Assembly: GCF_002277955.1 (NCBI RefSeq)
Contig: NZ_CP018477.1
Coordinates: 3,121,206-3,185,205, forward strand
Reading direction: 5' to 3'
DNA length: 64,000 nt
Origin: Thermogutta terrifontis
GTDB lineage: Bacteria; Planctomycetota; Planctomycetia; Pirellulales; Thermoguttaceae
The notes beneath the pieces are model-generated. The model was given only the letters and a program-made list of their open reading frames with translations. It was not told where the DNA came from and did not search any database. Of this stretch, positions 10,600 through 18,386 are shown in pieces (position 1 is the first letter of the stretch; every line of letters begins with the position of its first letter). A program made the position numbers and the translations under genes.

Positions 10600-10990
10600 C
10601 CATCCCCACTTTCTGTAAGGACCTGTGAGGGGCCAAAGGCTCAATGTGTTGGAGGGGCAATTCATGAATTGCCCCTACCCCCTCGGAGGGACGTGCTTGT
10701 CACGTCCGCCGCTTGACGTTTGATCATCCATCCTCTATCACCGGGCACGACAAGCGTGCCCCTCCGGAAAAAATCTCGGAGGGACCCGCTTGTCGGGTCC
10801 GTGTTTTAACGTTGCGTATTCCGTTTTGCACGAGTGGGCACGACAGGCGTGGTCCTCCGAAGCGCCCCTCGGAGGGACCTGCTTGTCAGGTCCGTGTTTT
10901 AACGTTGCGTATTCCGTTTTGCACGAGTGGGCACGACAGGCGTGCCCCTCCGAAGCGCCCCTCGGAGGGACCTGCTCGTCAGGCTCATCT
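10600..10990 (+). repeat. Composite hairpin repeat element, copy 3 (array form)
   Basis: The densest repeat cluster in the window. In order: CATCCCCACTTT block, palindrome module (about 10655-10676), GGAG hairpin at 10684-10707 (stem GGACGTG), reverse hairpin 10743-10766 (stem GGGCACG), forward hairpin 10777-10800 (stem GGACCCG), reverse 10836-10859, forward 10870-10893 (stem GGACCTG), reverse 10929-10952, and a truncated forward hairpin 10963-10986. It fills the gap between the protease gene and rsfS. Apparent reading frames through it are repeat translations, not genes. Confidence 0.85.
10777..10986 (+). repeat. 93-bp tandem duplication inside repeat copy 3
   Basis: Two near-identical units (10777-10869 and 10870-10962) and the start of a third (10963-10986) with an exact 93-bp period. 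Each unit is a forward GGAG hairpin, a linker GTGTTTTAACGTTGCGTATT and onward, and a reverse hairpin. Differences are concentrated in hairpin stems and loops. Confidence 0.9.
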
Positions 10991-11140
10991 GCCCGAAGGG
11001 CGAAAACGCCATCCGCGGTATCAGATTATCACAACGCGCGAACGTTTTCGACCGGGGAAACCTCGTGTAAAATAACAAAGGGAGGGAAAACAGGGTTCTG
11101 GTTCTGCGTGATTCGATCCGGGTTTCTGGAGAATCAGAGA

Positions 11141-11557
11141 GTGAACGACTACGACAACGCGATGCCGGCCATCGAAACCACAACGTCTTTGGAGCGGGCA
11201 CTTCTGGCGGCACGGACAGCCGAGGAACATCGTGGGCAGGACATTGTCATCCTCGACATGCGGGAGCTGACCACGTTTTTTGATTTCTTCGTGATCGTTT
11301 CGGGAACCAGTCGCCGTCAGCTCCACGCCATGAGTGAACACATCGACGAAGCCCTCACCCAGCAAGGGGCTCGGCGGCTTGGGATGGAGGGGTTTGGGGA
11401 AAGTCGATGGATCCTGCTGGACTACGGAGACGTGGTTGTCCATCTCTTCGACCCGGAAACCCGCCGCTATTACGCCCTCGAAGATCTCTGGTCGCATGCC
11501 CGTCAGATCCCCTTCTCCCCCGGGGGTGACGGTTCCGCGAGAATGGCGTCCGTGTGA
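11141..11557 (+). CDS. rsfS: Ribosomal silencing factor RsfS (Iojap family)
   Basis: A 138-residue RsfS/DUF143 protein, which binds ribosomal protein uL14 on the large subunit and blocks subunit joining in starvation. The family core is clear: DIVILDMRELTTFFDFFVI, GTSRRQLHAM, and the C-terminal WILLDYGDVVVHLFDPETR with YYALEDLW. The GTG at 11141 is preferred because GGAG lies about nine bases upstream; the ATG at 11162 has no ribosome site. The reading frame stays open much further upstream, but that part is repeat DNA. argS follows 101 bp downstream on the same strand, so co-transcription is plausible. Confidence 0.92.
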   Translation: MNDYDNAMPAIETTTSLERALLAARTAEEHRGQDIVILDMRELTTFFDFFVIVSGTSRRQLHAMSEHIDEALTQQGARRLGMEGFGESRWILLDYGDVVVHLFDPETRRYYALEDLWSHARQIPFSPGGDGSARMASV

Positions 11558-11658
11558 GGACGCTCTGGCTTCCCGTTCTTCGCCTCAGGCCAGGTAAGAC
11601 CTGGCATCGGAAAATTGTGTTGATGGAGGCCTCATTTGGTGCCAAAGGAAGCTGCACG

Positions 11659-13626
11659 ATGAACATTCTGGAGGAACTGCGAGTCCGTTTTCGTCCCATT
11701 CTCGCTCAGTTGACGTCCGATCCGGAGTCCTACCTCAAGCTGCTCCGCCCTACCCAGGATGAGCGATTAGGTGATTACCAGGCCGACCTGGCGATGCCAT
11801 TAGCTAAGGCGCTTCGGAGAAAGCCACGGGAGATAGCGGAAGAGATTGTGGCAGCGCTGGATGTGGCCGACATGGCCCACCCACCCGAGATCGCCGGGCC
11901 AGGATTTATCAACTTTCGACTCCGTGACGAATACCTGGAAAAGTGTTTGCAGGCCCTTCTCGAGGATCCCCGTCTGGGTGTGCCGCCGGTGGAAAAGGTG
12001 GAAACCATCATCATCGACTATTCCGCGCCCAACGTGGCCAAGCCAATGCATGTCGGCCATATCCGCTCCACGGTGATCGGCGATGCGATCTACAGGACGC
12101 TGCGTTTCGTCGGTCATCGCGTGATCAGCGATAACCACATCGGCGATTGGGGCACCCAGTTCGGCATGATCATTTACGGTTATCGCCATTTTCTTGACGA
12201 AGACGCCTACAAGAAAAACCCCACGGCGGAACTTGCCCGACTGTATCGCTTGGTGCGGCAACTCATTGATTATCAGGAAGCAGTACAAAAAATTGCGGAG
12301 CTGGAGGGGCGTTTGCAGGCAAAAGAGCAGGAACTCGCCGGGGTGAGCTCGAATCAGACCTCTGCGGCGGCCACCAAGATGGAAGATAAAAAACGTCGCG
12401 AACTCCAGGAGGAAATTGAGGAACTGCGAGAAGAGCTGGAAGAATTGCGCCGCAAACGCGCCGCCGTCGAGGACAATCCCACGCTTTACGAGTGGGCGAA
12501 AGCCCATCCCAACATCGAGCAGGACGTCCTTCAGGAAACCGCGAAGCTGCACGCGGGGGACGAAGAAAACCTCCGGTTATGGCGAGAGTTTCTACCCCAC
12601 AGCCTGGACGAAATGAACCGCATTTACCGGCGATTGGGTATCCGCTTCGATTACACGCTGGGAGAGAGTTTCTATCACGATCGGCTCGGGCCACTGGTGG
12701 AAGAACTTGTTCAAAAGGGGCTCGCTCGGGAGAGCGAAGGGGCGATTTGCATCTTCTTCCCCGATATTGACACACCCATGATCATCCGCAAACAGGACGG
12801 AGCCTTCCTGTATGCCACGACGGATCTGGCGACCCTCCGCTATCGCATGGAAACCTGGAATCCAGACGCCATCCTCTATGTCGTGGATTTCCGACAGAGC
12901 CTCCATTTTCGCCAGCTTTTTGCTGCCGCTCGCATGATGGGATATGACCGGGTTAAGCTCGTTCATGTGAGTTTCGGCACCGTGCTGGGCGAGGATGGAC
13001 GACCTTTCAAAACCCGTGAAGGCGACGTAGTTGGGCTGGAATCCCTGCTCGACGAAGCAGTCCGCCGAGCTTACCAGATCGTTTGCGCCAATGACGATGC
13101 CAAACCCACAGGGCCGGAATTGTCCGAGGAAGAGCGGCGTCGCATCGCGGAAGTCGTCGGGATCGGCGCCCTGAAGTACGCGGACCTCTCCCAAAACCGC
13201 ACCAGTGACTACGTGTTCAGCTACGACAAGATGCTGGCCATGACCGGAAACACGGGAACTTACATGCAGTACGCCTATGCCCGGATTCAAAACATCTTCG
13301 CGAAAGGCGGGGTAGATGTGACCACGCTTCGCAAACTGGACGGCCCCATCCACCTGAAACACCCTGCCGAGCGAGCCCTAGGGCGCGAGATTCTCCGTTT
13401 TCCCGAAGCCATCCAATTGGTGCTCGAGGATTACCGTCCCAATCAGTTGACGGGCTATCTTTTCTCGCTGGCTAACCGCTTTTCCACCTTTTACGAGTCC
13501 TGTCCCGTCCTTCAGGCCGCAGACAGTGAAGAACGGCAAAGCCGGTTGCTTCTCTGTGACCTTACGGCACGGGTCATCCGCCAAGGGCTGGAACTTCTGG
13601 GAATCGAGGTGGTTAACCGTATGTAG
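11659..13626 (+). CDS. argS: Arginyl-tRNA synthetase
   Basis: A 655-residue class I aminoacyl-tRNA synthetase that charges tRNA-Arg. It has an N-terminal Arg_tRNA_synt_N domain, the HIGH-type motif HVGH (about residue 131) in APNVAKPMHVGHIRST, a KMSK-equivalent loop PFKTREGD (about 450), and a C-terminal DALR anticodon-binding domain (about 540-655). A strongly charged coiled-coil insertion, roughly residues 205-275 (repeated EELREELEELRR pattern), interrupts the catalytic domain and makes the protein longer than the common bacterial form. The ATG at 11659 follows AAAGGAAG. The gene is convergent with the MFS gene, with only 8 bp between the stop codons. Confidence 0.96.
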   Translation: MNILEELRVRFRPILAQLTSDPESYLKLLRPTQDERLGDYQADLAMPLAKALRRKPREIAEEIVAALDVADMAHPPEIAGPGFINFRLRDEYLEKCLQALLEDPRLGVPPVEKVETIIIDYSAPNVAKPMHVGHIRSTVIGDAIYRTLRFVGHRVISDNHIGDWGTQFGMIIYGYRHFLDEDAYKKNPTAELARLYRLVRQLIDYQEAVQKIAELEGRLQAKEQELAGVSSNQTSAAATKMEDKKRRELQEEIEELREELEELRRKRAAVEDNPTLYEWAKAHPNIEQDVLQETAKLHAGDEENLRLWREFLPHSLDEMNRIYRRLGIRFDYTLGESFYHDRLGPLVEELVQKGLARESEGAICIFFPDIDTPMIIRKQDGAFLYATTDLATLRYRMETWNPDAILYVVDFRQSLHFRQLFAAARMMGYDRVKLVHVSFGTVLGEDGRPFKTREGDVVGLESLLDEAVRRAYQIVCANDDAKPTGPELSEEERRRIAEVVGIGALKYADLSQNRTSDYVFSYDKMLAMTGNTGTYMQYAYARIQNIFAKGGVDVTTLRKLDGPIHLKHPAERALGREILRFPEAIQLVLEDYRPNQLTGYLFSLANRFSTFYESCPVLQAADSEERQSRLLLCDLTARVIRQGLELLGIEVVNRM

Positions 13627-13634
13627 CTGTCGGG

Positions 13635-14996
13635 TTATTCCTCGCCCGGGATTATTTTAGACGGCAGTTTGGCGTGGAGGCTGGTGCGCGGTTCGGGCAG
13701 GAAGATACTCATGGCTCCGGCCAGGGAAATCACCACAATGGCGGCATGGAGCAGTCTTTCGAATCCCCACAGTTCGATGATCCAGCCCCAGAGGGGAGAT
13801 GCCAGAAGGGGAAGCGTGATGGCCACCTGAAGTCCTGCCGTAGCCACTGCATGCTCCTGGGCTGGGACCAACTCCAGCGCGTAATTGACGGCCAGACGCG
13901 GCGTAAGAGTAGTGAATGCCAGAGTGAGAAACGTGAACCAGATTCCGCTTTCCACCCAGTTTCGGGGAAGGTGGAGCATCGCCAGGCACCAGGCCGGTGT
14001 CATGGCCGAACAAAACACGAGGAGGGCGAACGTCAGGCGATTTCCGAATCGATCGGCCAGCCAGCCCACAAGGATGCTGAACACGCCGACGCTCGCGCTC
14101 TGGGCGATGACCCAGAGGTATTGCTGGTCGGCGGAAATGTGGAGGCGCTCTCGGGCGAATGCCTGGTAGTGCGGGACCAGCGCGAGAGAAAAGCTGTACA
14201 CCATACCGACAAGCCAGAGACCTCTCAATCCGGGCCGAGTCCGAAATGACCTGATGAACGGTTCCCAAAAGCTGACGGTGGTCACCTCGTGCCCGGTTTC
14301 GTTCCTGACTGGTTCACGTAAAAGCAGGCACAGAACTCCCGAAAAAATGAACAGGCAGGCGCTGGCCGCGAAAATGATATCGTAATGGGGAAAATTTCCC
14401 GACAACCAGGACCGCAGTAATAAGAATCCCACGAGGACTGCTGGAATCGTTCCCCAGAACGTGGAATAGCTCATCAGTCGGCCGCGGTAATCCGGGCGGA
14501 TGAGTTTTCCCTGGACAGTATTGAACGCGACCTGGTACAGGCCGTAGATGCCGGAAAAAAGAAAATAAACCGCAAGGAATGTCACGGCGGCGTTGCGGCG
14601 ACCGATCTCCCCATGTCCCAAGGCCAGAACGGCCATCAGTCCGAGCGGAATAGCGAGCAACGCGGAAAAGATAACGAGTGTGAACCGCTTGGTGGGAACG
14701 TGGTCCATCAACCTGGCAAGGAAGATGGGGAAGACGCCCTGGCCCGCGCGATTGAGAATCGGCAAGAATCCCCGGTAAACGCCCGCCCCGGGACCGACGA
14801 GAAAATCCAGAAATCCGGGAAGGACGACGCTCTCGGTTTTGAATGTCCACCCCACGCGAAAAATGATTTGATGAAAAATGAGTAACCAGAGATTTGCCCT
14901 GTGCGAAGCAGGATCGGGCGCGCACTGGGTGCGGGGGCGAGAATCCCTTTCCTGACAACCCTTTCTGCTCGCATCCAAAGGGGGAATGTCCTGCAT
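13635..14996 (-). CDS. Major facilitator superfamily transporter
   Basis: A 453-residue membrane protein with about twelve hydrophobic segments, a cytoplasmic loop near the middle (after LLLREPVRN) and an MFS-type loop motif GWLADRFGNR. The YRGRLMSY segment is the matching loop of the first half. The substrate cannot be inferred. The start is uncertain: I use the ATG at 14996; a GTG at 15035 is in frame and equally lacks a strong ribosome site. It is a single minus-strand gene convergent with argS; the CYTH gene upstream on the same strand is 170 bp away. Confidence 0.8.
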   Translation of the reverse strand: MQDIPPLDASRKGCQERDSRPRTQCAPDPASHRANLWLLIFHQIIFRVGWTFKTESVVLPGFLDFLVGPGAGVYRGFLPILNRAGQGVFPIFLARLMDHVPTKRFTLVIFSALLAIPLGLMAVLALGHGEIGRRNAAVTFLAVYFLFSGIYGLYQVAFNTVQGKLIRPDYRGRLMSYSTFWGTIPAVLVGFLLLRSWLSGNFPHYDIIFAASACLFIFSGVLCLLLREPVRNETGHEVTTVSFWEPFIRSFRTRPGLRGLWLVGMVYSFSLALVPHYQAFARERLHISADQQYLWVIAQSASVGVFSILVGWLADRFGNRLTFALLVFCSAMTPAWCLAMLHLPRNWVESGIWFTFLTLAFTTLTPRLAVNYALELVPAQEHAVATAGLQVAITLPLLASPLWGWIIELWGFERLLHAAIVVISLAGAMSIFLPEPRTSLHAKLPSKIIPGEE

Positions 14997-15166
14997 GAGT
15001 GCGATAGCCCACCGCGAAAGCCGGGCAACGTTCACAATCTGACTGTACGCCCTTTGATTTTACGCCAAAGTGTTCAGCGGCAGGAAATCGAAGCACATAC
15101 TCGCAAATTTTTACGGGGTTGACAGCTTTTCGGAGGATTTCCGAAAGTGAGGGCTCATATTGTCTG

Positions 15167-15724
15167 CTATTGCTTTTGGAGCAACAATTCCAGATAGCTT
15201 CTCCGTTCAATTGTTCGTAGGCCCAGTTTTGCTGCCAGGCGGGTAAGGGCTTCCCGGGCAACCGCCATTTTCTCGTGTTCGCACACGATCTCCAGTTCCA
15301 CGAACGCTCCCAGATCCACCACTTCGTCGAGGGAAATCTCAACGGTCCATCCTTCCCAACCCAGGCGGAATCTTTTCCGCCGCTTGGCGACCTGGCGAAC
15401 CGGCTGAAATCCCAGGCGTTCCAGCAGGGTTTTCCATCTTTCCCATGCTTCGCGACCATCCGTCAGGGGCAGCTCGATTTCGTCTCGCGTTTTGGACACC
15501 GTGTCGATTTTGGGGCCTTTGTACGTTATCCAGTTGCGATCACCAATTCGACGGATTCGAAGGGCTTCGTCCGTTTGTGAAAAATCACGTGCCGGATGGG
15601 CGAAGTACAGATCCACTTCTTCCCGGATTCCCTCCGGGACGGCGCCAAGTCCGGCGAGTTGTTTTTCCACGGTGGGAAGATCGACCTCTCTGAACTTGAA
15701 TTCCACTTCAAGCGTTGAACTCAT
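15167..15724 (-). CDS. CYTH-domain protein (class IV adenylate cyclase / thiamine triphosphatase-like)
   Basis: A 185-residue CYTH-fold protein. The signature ExExK is present as Glu6-Glu8-Lys10 (LEVEFKFR), followed by conserved charged strands RIRRIGDRNWITYKGPK and the acidic strand DLGAFVELEI. CYTH enzymes hydrolyse or cyclise triphosphorylated substrates in a beta-barrel tunnel with divalent metal. The length and N-terminus are closest to the CyaB/class IV cyclase-like group, but thiamine-triphosphatase or inorganic triphosphatase activity is equally possible. It ends in a Leu-rich tail. It is monocistronic. Confidence 0.85.
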   Translation of the reverse strand: MSSTLEVEFKFREVDLPTVEKQLAGLGAVPEGIREEVDLYFAHPARDFSQTDEALRIRRIGDRNWITYKGPKIDTVSKTRDEIELPLTDGREAWERWKTLLERLGFQPVRQVAKRRKRFRLGWEGWTVEISLDEVVDLGAFVELEIVCEHEKMAVAREALTRLAAKLGLRTIERRSYLELLLQKQ

Positions 15725-16029
15725 ATCGGTCAGCCATATTCTCCAGGGCTTATCAGGCCGAAATGACCGCGGTTAATCCTACGACCGGTGTGCCAGGACC
15801 GGCGCGGGCAAGTGTTCAGTCCCTGATAGGTGAGGTAGGATCAAGAAAAAGCCAGTTGATTTGGCACAAAAACTGAATGCATGATACCAGAACCAGAACA
15901 GGGCCGAAAGTTATAGTGATGATCGCAGAGGCGGCAGTGCGTGCGGAGCGGGCTTCGGCGGCCCAGGCACACTGACCGATGCACCGCCTCTGCCATAGCC
16001 TCGCACGGGTGACCTCGGAAAAGGCCACA
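15725..16029. other. Divergent intergenic region
   Basis: 305 bp between the CYTH and Hsp70-like genes. No small gene, repeat module or convincing promoter hexamer pair was recognised. Confidence 0.4.
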
Positions 16030-18303
16030 ATGAACGCCGCAAGTAAACCGGTCGGCATCGATCTGGGAACCTGGAAGATCTGCGCGGCCTCCCTGGACGC
16101 CACCGGCCACTCGGAGATGGTTCGCGATGAGAGGGGCGATACGTTCTTGCCCAACGCCGTTCGCTTCACAGAGACGGACATCATCGTGGGCAGGGAAGCC
16201 AGGAGCGTCATGTTTCTCTATCGTGACGAGGTGGCCTACTGGATGAAGCGGGAGCTGGGGACGGCCCTCTACAGCCGACCGATCCGTGGCCAGAAACTCC
16301 CGCCCGAGGTAGTCCAGGCCTGCGTGTTGCGACGATTTCGGGAAGTACTGCAACGGCAGATACCGGGAGAGTCACGGTGCGTTTTCGCGGTGCCAGGGCA
16401 CTTTGATCAGTGGCGTCAGCGCGCGGTGATCGACGCGGGTGAGATCGCAGGCTTGAATGGATTGGGGGTCGTGCCAGACCACGTCGCTGCCGTTTTGGCG
16501 TTCCTGGAGGCGACGGGCGAAAGTATCGAGCGAGCCGGTTCCCGTCAGCGTATGTTCTTTGTTTTCGACCTTGGAGGTGGGGCCTGCCAGATGGCCACTC
16601 TCGTTCTCCACGAAGGAGTGTGCCGGACTCTTTCTTATGAAGTGAATCCGCAGCTTTCCGGATACGATTTTGACCTACGATTGGGGGAACTGGTTGCGGA
16701 ACGGATGCTCGCCGACGGGTTTTCTGATCCCCGGGGCAATCCCGTTTTGTGGAACAAGCTCTATGCGGCAGTGGTGGAAGCCAAGCATAATCTGAGTGCC
16801 CGGGAACGGACGTACCTGGAGGTGGAACTCGAGGCCACCCGTTTTGAAATGGTCATCAGCCGCCAGGAATTCGAGAGCCAGTGCGCTGATCTGACTGCTT
16901 CTCTGCAGCGCAAGCTCACCCGTCATCTGCAGCGAGTGTCATCCGAACCGGGTCGGTCGATGGTGCCGGTTGTGACGGGTGGGGGGGGCCGCATGCCGGT
17001 GATTCAGCGAGTTTTAGGTGACGTCTTCGGGCGGAGTATCCACTTCACAGTCAACCCGGAAGAAGCAGTCGCCCGGGGAGCCGCCCTCTATGGCGCCCTG
17101 CGTTTGGAAATCCCGTGCTCTCTGTCCAAGCCTTCCGCCCGTGCGAGGTCTCCAAAAGAAAAGTTTGCTCAGTTGAATATCGAGAGCGTTCTCCCCTTCA
17201 CGCTCTTTCTGGTCCCCGATTGGGATCCGGAAGCGGAAAAAATCGTCATCGCAGGCGAGGGCACGGCTCTTCCGGCTCAAACCGTACATCAGCTCGTCAT
17301 TCCCCATCCGGTGAGCGATGCGCTCAGTCTCTCCCTGTGGAGAGAGGTTGCTTCTCGCGGCGAAAAGATGGGCGAGTTACTGATCAAAGGGCCTCCGCAA
17401 CCGACAAGTCCTTTGACTATTCAGCTCGAAGTGACCTGTAAGGAAACCGGGGAGTTGGCGTGGACCGCCCGACGGCCTGGCACGACGGAAAAATTGGAGG
17501 TCGTGTTTATTCCGGCGTCAGGTTTGGAGCGGGAAACCGTCACCCAGTGGCGGGAAACACTTGGCTCGGCGAAGTCGTGGGCTCATGTTTCCGACGGGTT
17601 GGCCAGGACGCGAACTTCGGCGGATCGGCAGCCGGAGGAAAGCGCATCAGGCTCAGGTCTTACAGGCCAGGCGGAAGCCAGCGCTTCGGCAGCCGATTCA
17701 CGCCCGATGGCGACGCCGCCATCCCGACCACGTCACCCGCGATTGGCCGCGGCTCAGGCACAGGGCCGATGGACGCCCCTGGAAATCGCGCCGCCACCCG
17801 CCGTTATCCCGGAACATACTCCTTCTTCCGAGTTTCCCGAGGTTGAGAATGCGACGGCCAAGTTACCGGTGCAGAAAGGAACGGAAAGCGTGCCGGAAAC
17901 CTTTCCTGCACCAATATCCGAGCCTGGTCCACTGATTCGACGGAATGTCGCTCGCGTCACGCGGGAAGATCTCCTTCAAGGCCAGCCGGAGGCACTTGCC
18001 GATTCAATAAAGCCGATCAACGTTTTGCACGGGCGACGCAGGGAAATTTCGCCAGTGGAAGGGGCGGGAACCCGACCGCCCCACGAACAGGGCAGTCCAG
18101 ATCTGGGGATCTCTCCACCGGGTTCGGCAGGCGTGCGATCACGGGCAGCTGGCGATCGTGTTCGAGTGGGGTTTGGGATCACACTTCCGCGTGTCTTTGT
18201 CGGTATTATCGGATTTGTTGTCTCGGGACTGCTCGGGCTGGCAATCGGGTACTGGCTGGTCAGCAAATTGTTTCCCGAAAGCTGGATCCTTCGGCCATGG
18301 TAA
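16030..18303 (+). CDS. Membrane-anchored Hsp70-like ATPase
   Basis: A 757-residue protein with an Hsp70/actin-type nucleotide-binding domain (about 8-365). Phosphate-1 is VGIDLGTWK, phosphate-2 FVFDLGGGACQMATL, and the adenosine motif VVTGGGGRMPVIQ. A shortened beta-rich substrate-like region follows (about 390-510), then a long Pro/Ala/Ser-rich, probably disordered stretch (about 520-710), and one C-terminal transmembrane helix (about 722-745, GIIGFVVSGLLGLAIGYWL) ending just before the stop. Classical DnaK lacks a membrane anchor, so this is a paralogue with a membrane-linked role. The ATG at 16030 is preferred; an in-frame ATG at 15979 has no signal. No dnaJ or grpE is adjacent. Confidence 0.85.
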   Translation: MNAASKPVGIDLGTWKICAASLDATGHSEMVRDERGDTFLPNAVRFTETDIIVGREARSVMFLYRDEVAYWMKRELGTALYSRPIRGQKLPPEVVQACVLRRFREVLQRQIPGESRCVFAVPGHFDQWRQRAVIDAGEIAGLNGLGVVPDHVAAVLAFLEATGESIERAGSRQRMFFVFDLGGGACQMATLVLHEGVCRTLSYEVNPQLSGYDFDLRLGELVAERMLADGFSDPRGNPVLWNKLYAAVVEAKHNLSARERTYLEVELEATRFEMVISRQEFESQCADLTASLQRKLTRHLQRVSSEPGRSMVPVVTGGGGRMPVIQRVLGDVFGRSIHFTVNPEEAVARGAALYGALRLEIPCSLSKPSARARSPKEKFAQLNIESVLPFTLFLVPDWDPEAEKIVIAGEGTALPAQTVHQLVIPHPVSDALSLSLWREVASRGEKMGELLIKGPPQPTSPLTIQLEVTCKETGELAWTARRPGTTEKLEVVFIPASGLERETVTQWRETLGSAKSWAHVSDGLARTRTSADRQPEESASGSGLTGQAEASASAADSRPMATPPSRPRHPRLAAAQAQGRWTPLEIAPPPAVIPEHTPSSEFPEVENATAKLPVQKGTESVPETFPAPISEPGPLIRRNVARVTREDLLQGQPEALADSIKPINVLHGRRREISPVEGAGTRPPHEQGSPDLGISPPGSAGVRSRAAGDRVRVGFGITLPRVFVGIIGFVVSGLLGLAIGYWLVSKLFPESWILRPW

Positions 18304-18320
18304 ATGTTGTCGCCTCTTCC

Positions 18321-18348
18321 AAAAAAACGCTTCCCAATTTGGGAAGCG
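18321..18348 (-). terminator. Rho-independent terminator of the PatZ-like gene
   Basis: On the minus strand, an 8-bp perfect stem CGCTTCCC / GGGAAGCG (18328-18335 with 18341-18348) and a 5-nt loop are followed by seven T (A-run at 18321-18327 on the plus strand). It lies 38 bp past the stop codon of the minus-strand gene. The plus-strand side lacks a T tract, so it serves the leftward gene. Confidence 0.88.
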
Positions 18349-18386
18349 CGAGGATGCTGAAAGGTCGAAGGATGTAAAGCTGCCTG

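Noticed and set aside
10777-10986. Possible CRISPR array
   Set aside because: The 93-bp period, internal hairpins and absence of unique spacers or cas genes do not fit.
10713-11075. Plus-strand reading frame with a repeated peptide pattern next to rsfS
   Set aside because: It is the translation of the hairpin array and its 93-bp tandem; no ribosome site and no protein family.
15870-15895. Sigma-54 promoter-like TTGGCAC before the Hsp70-like gene
   Set aside because: The downstream GC at the required spacing is missing.
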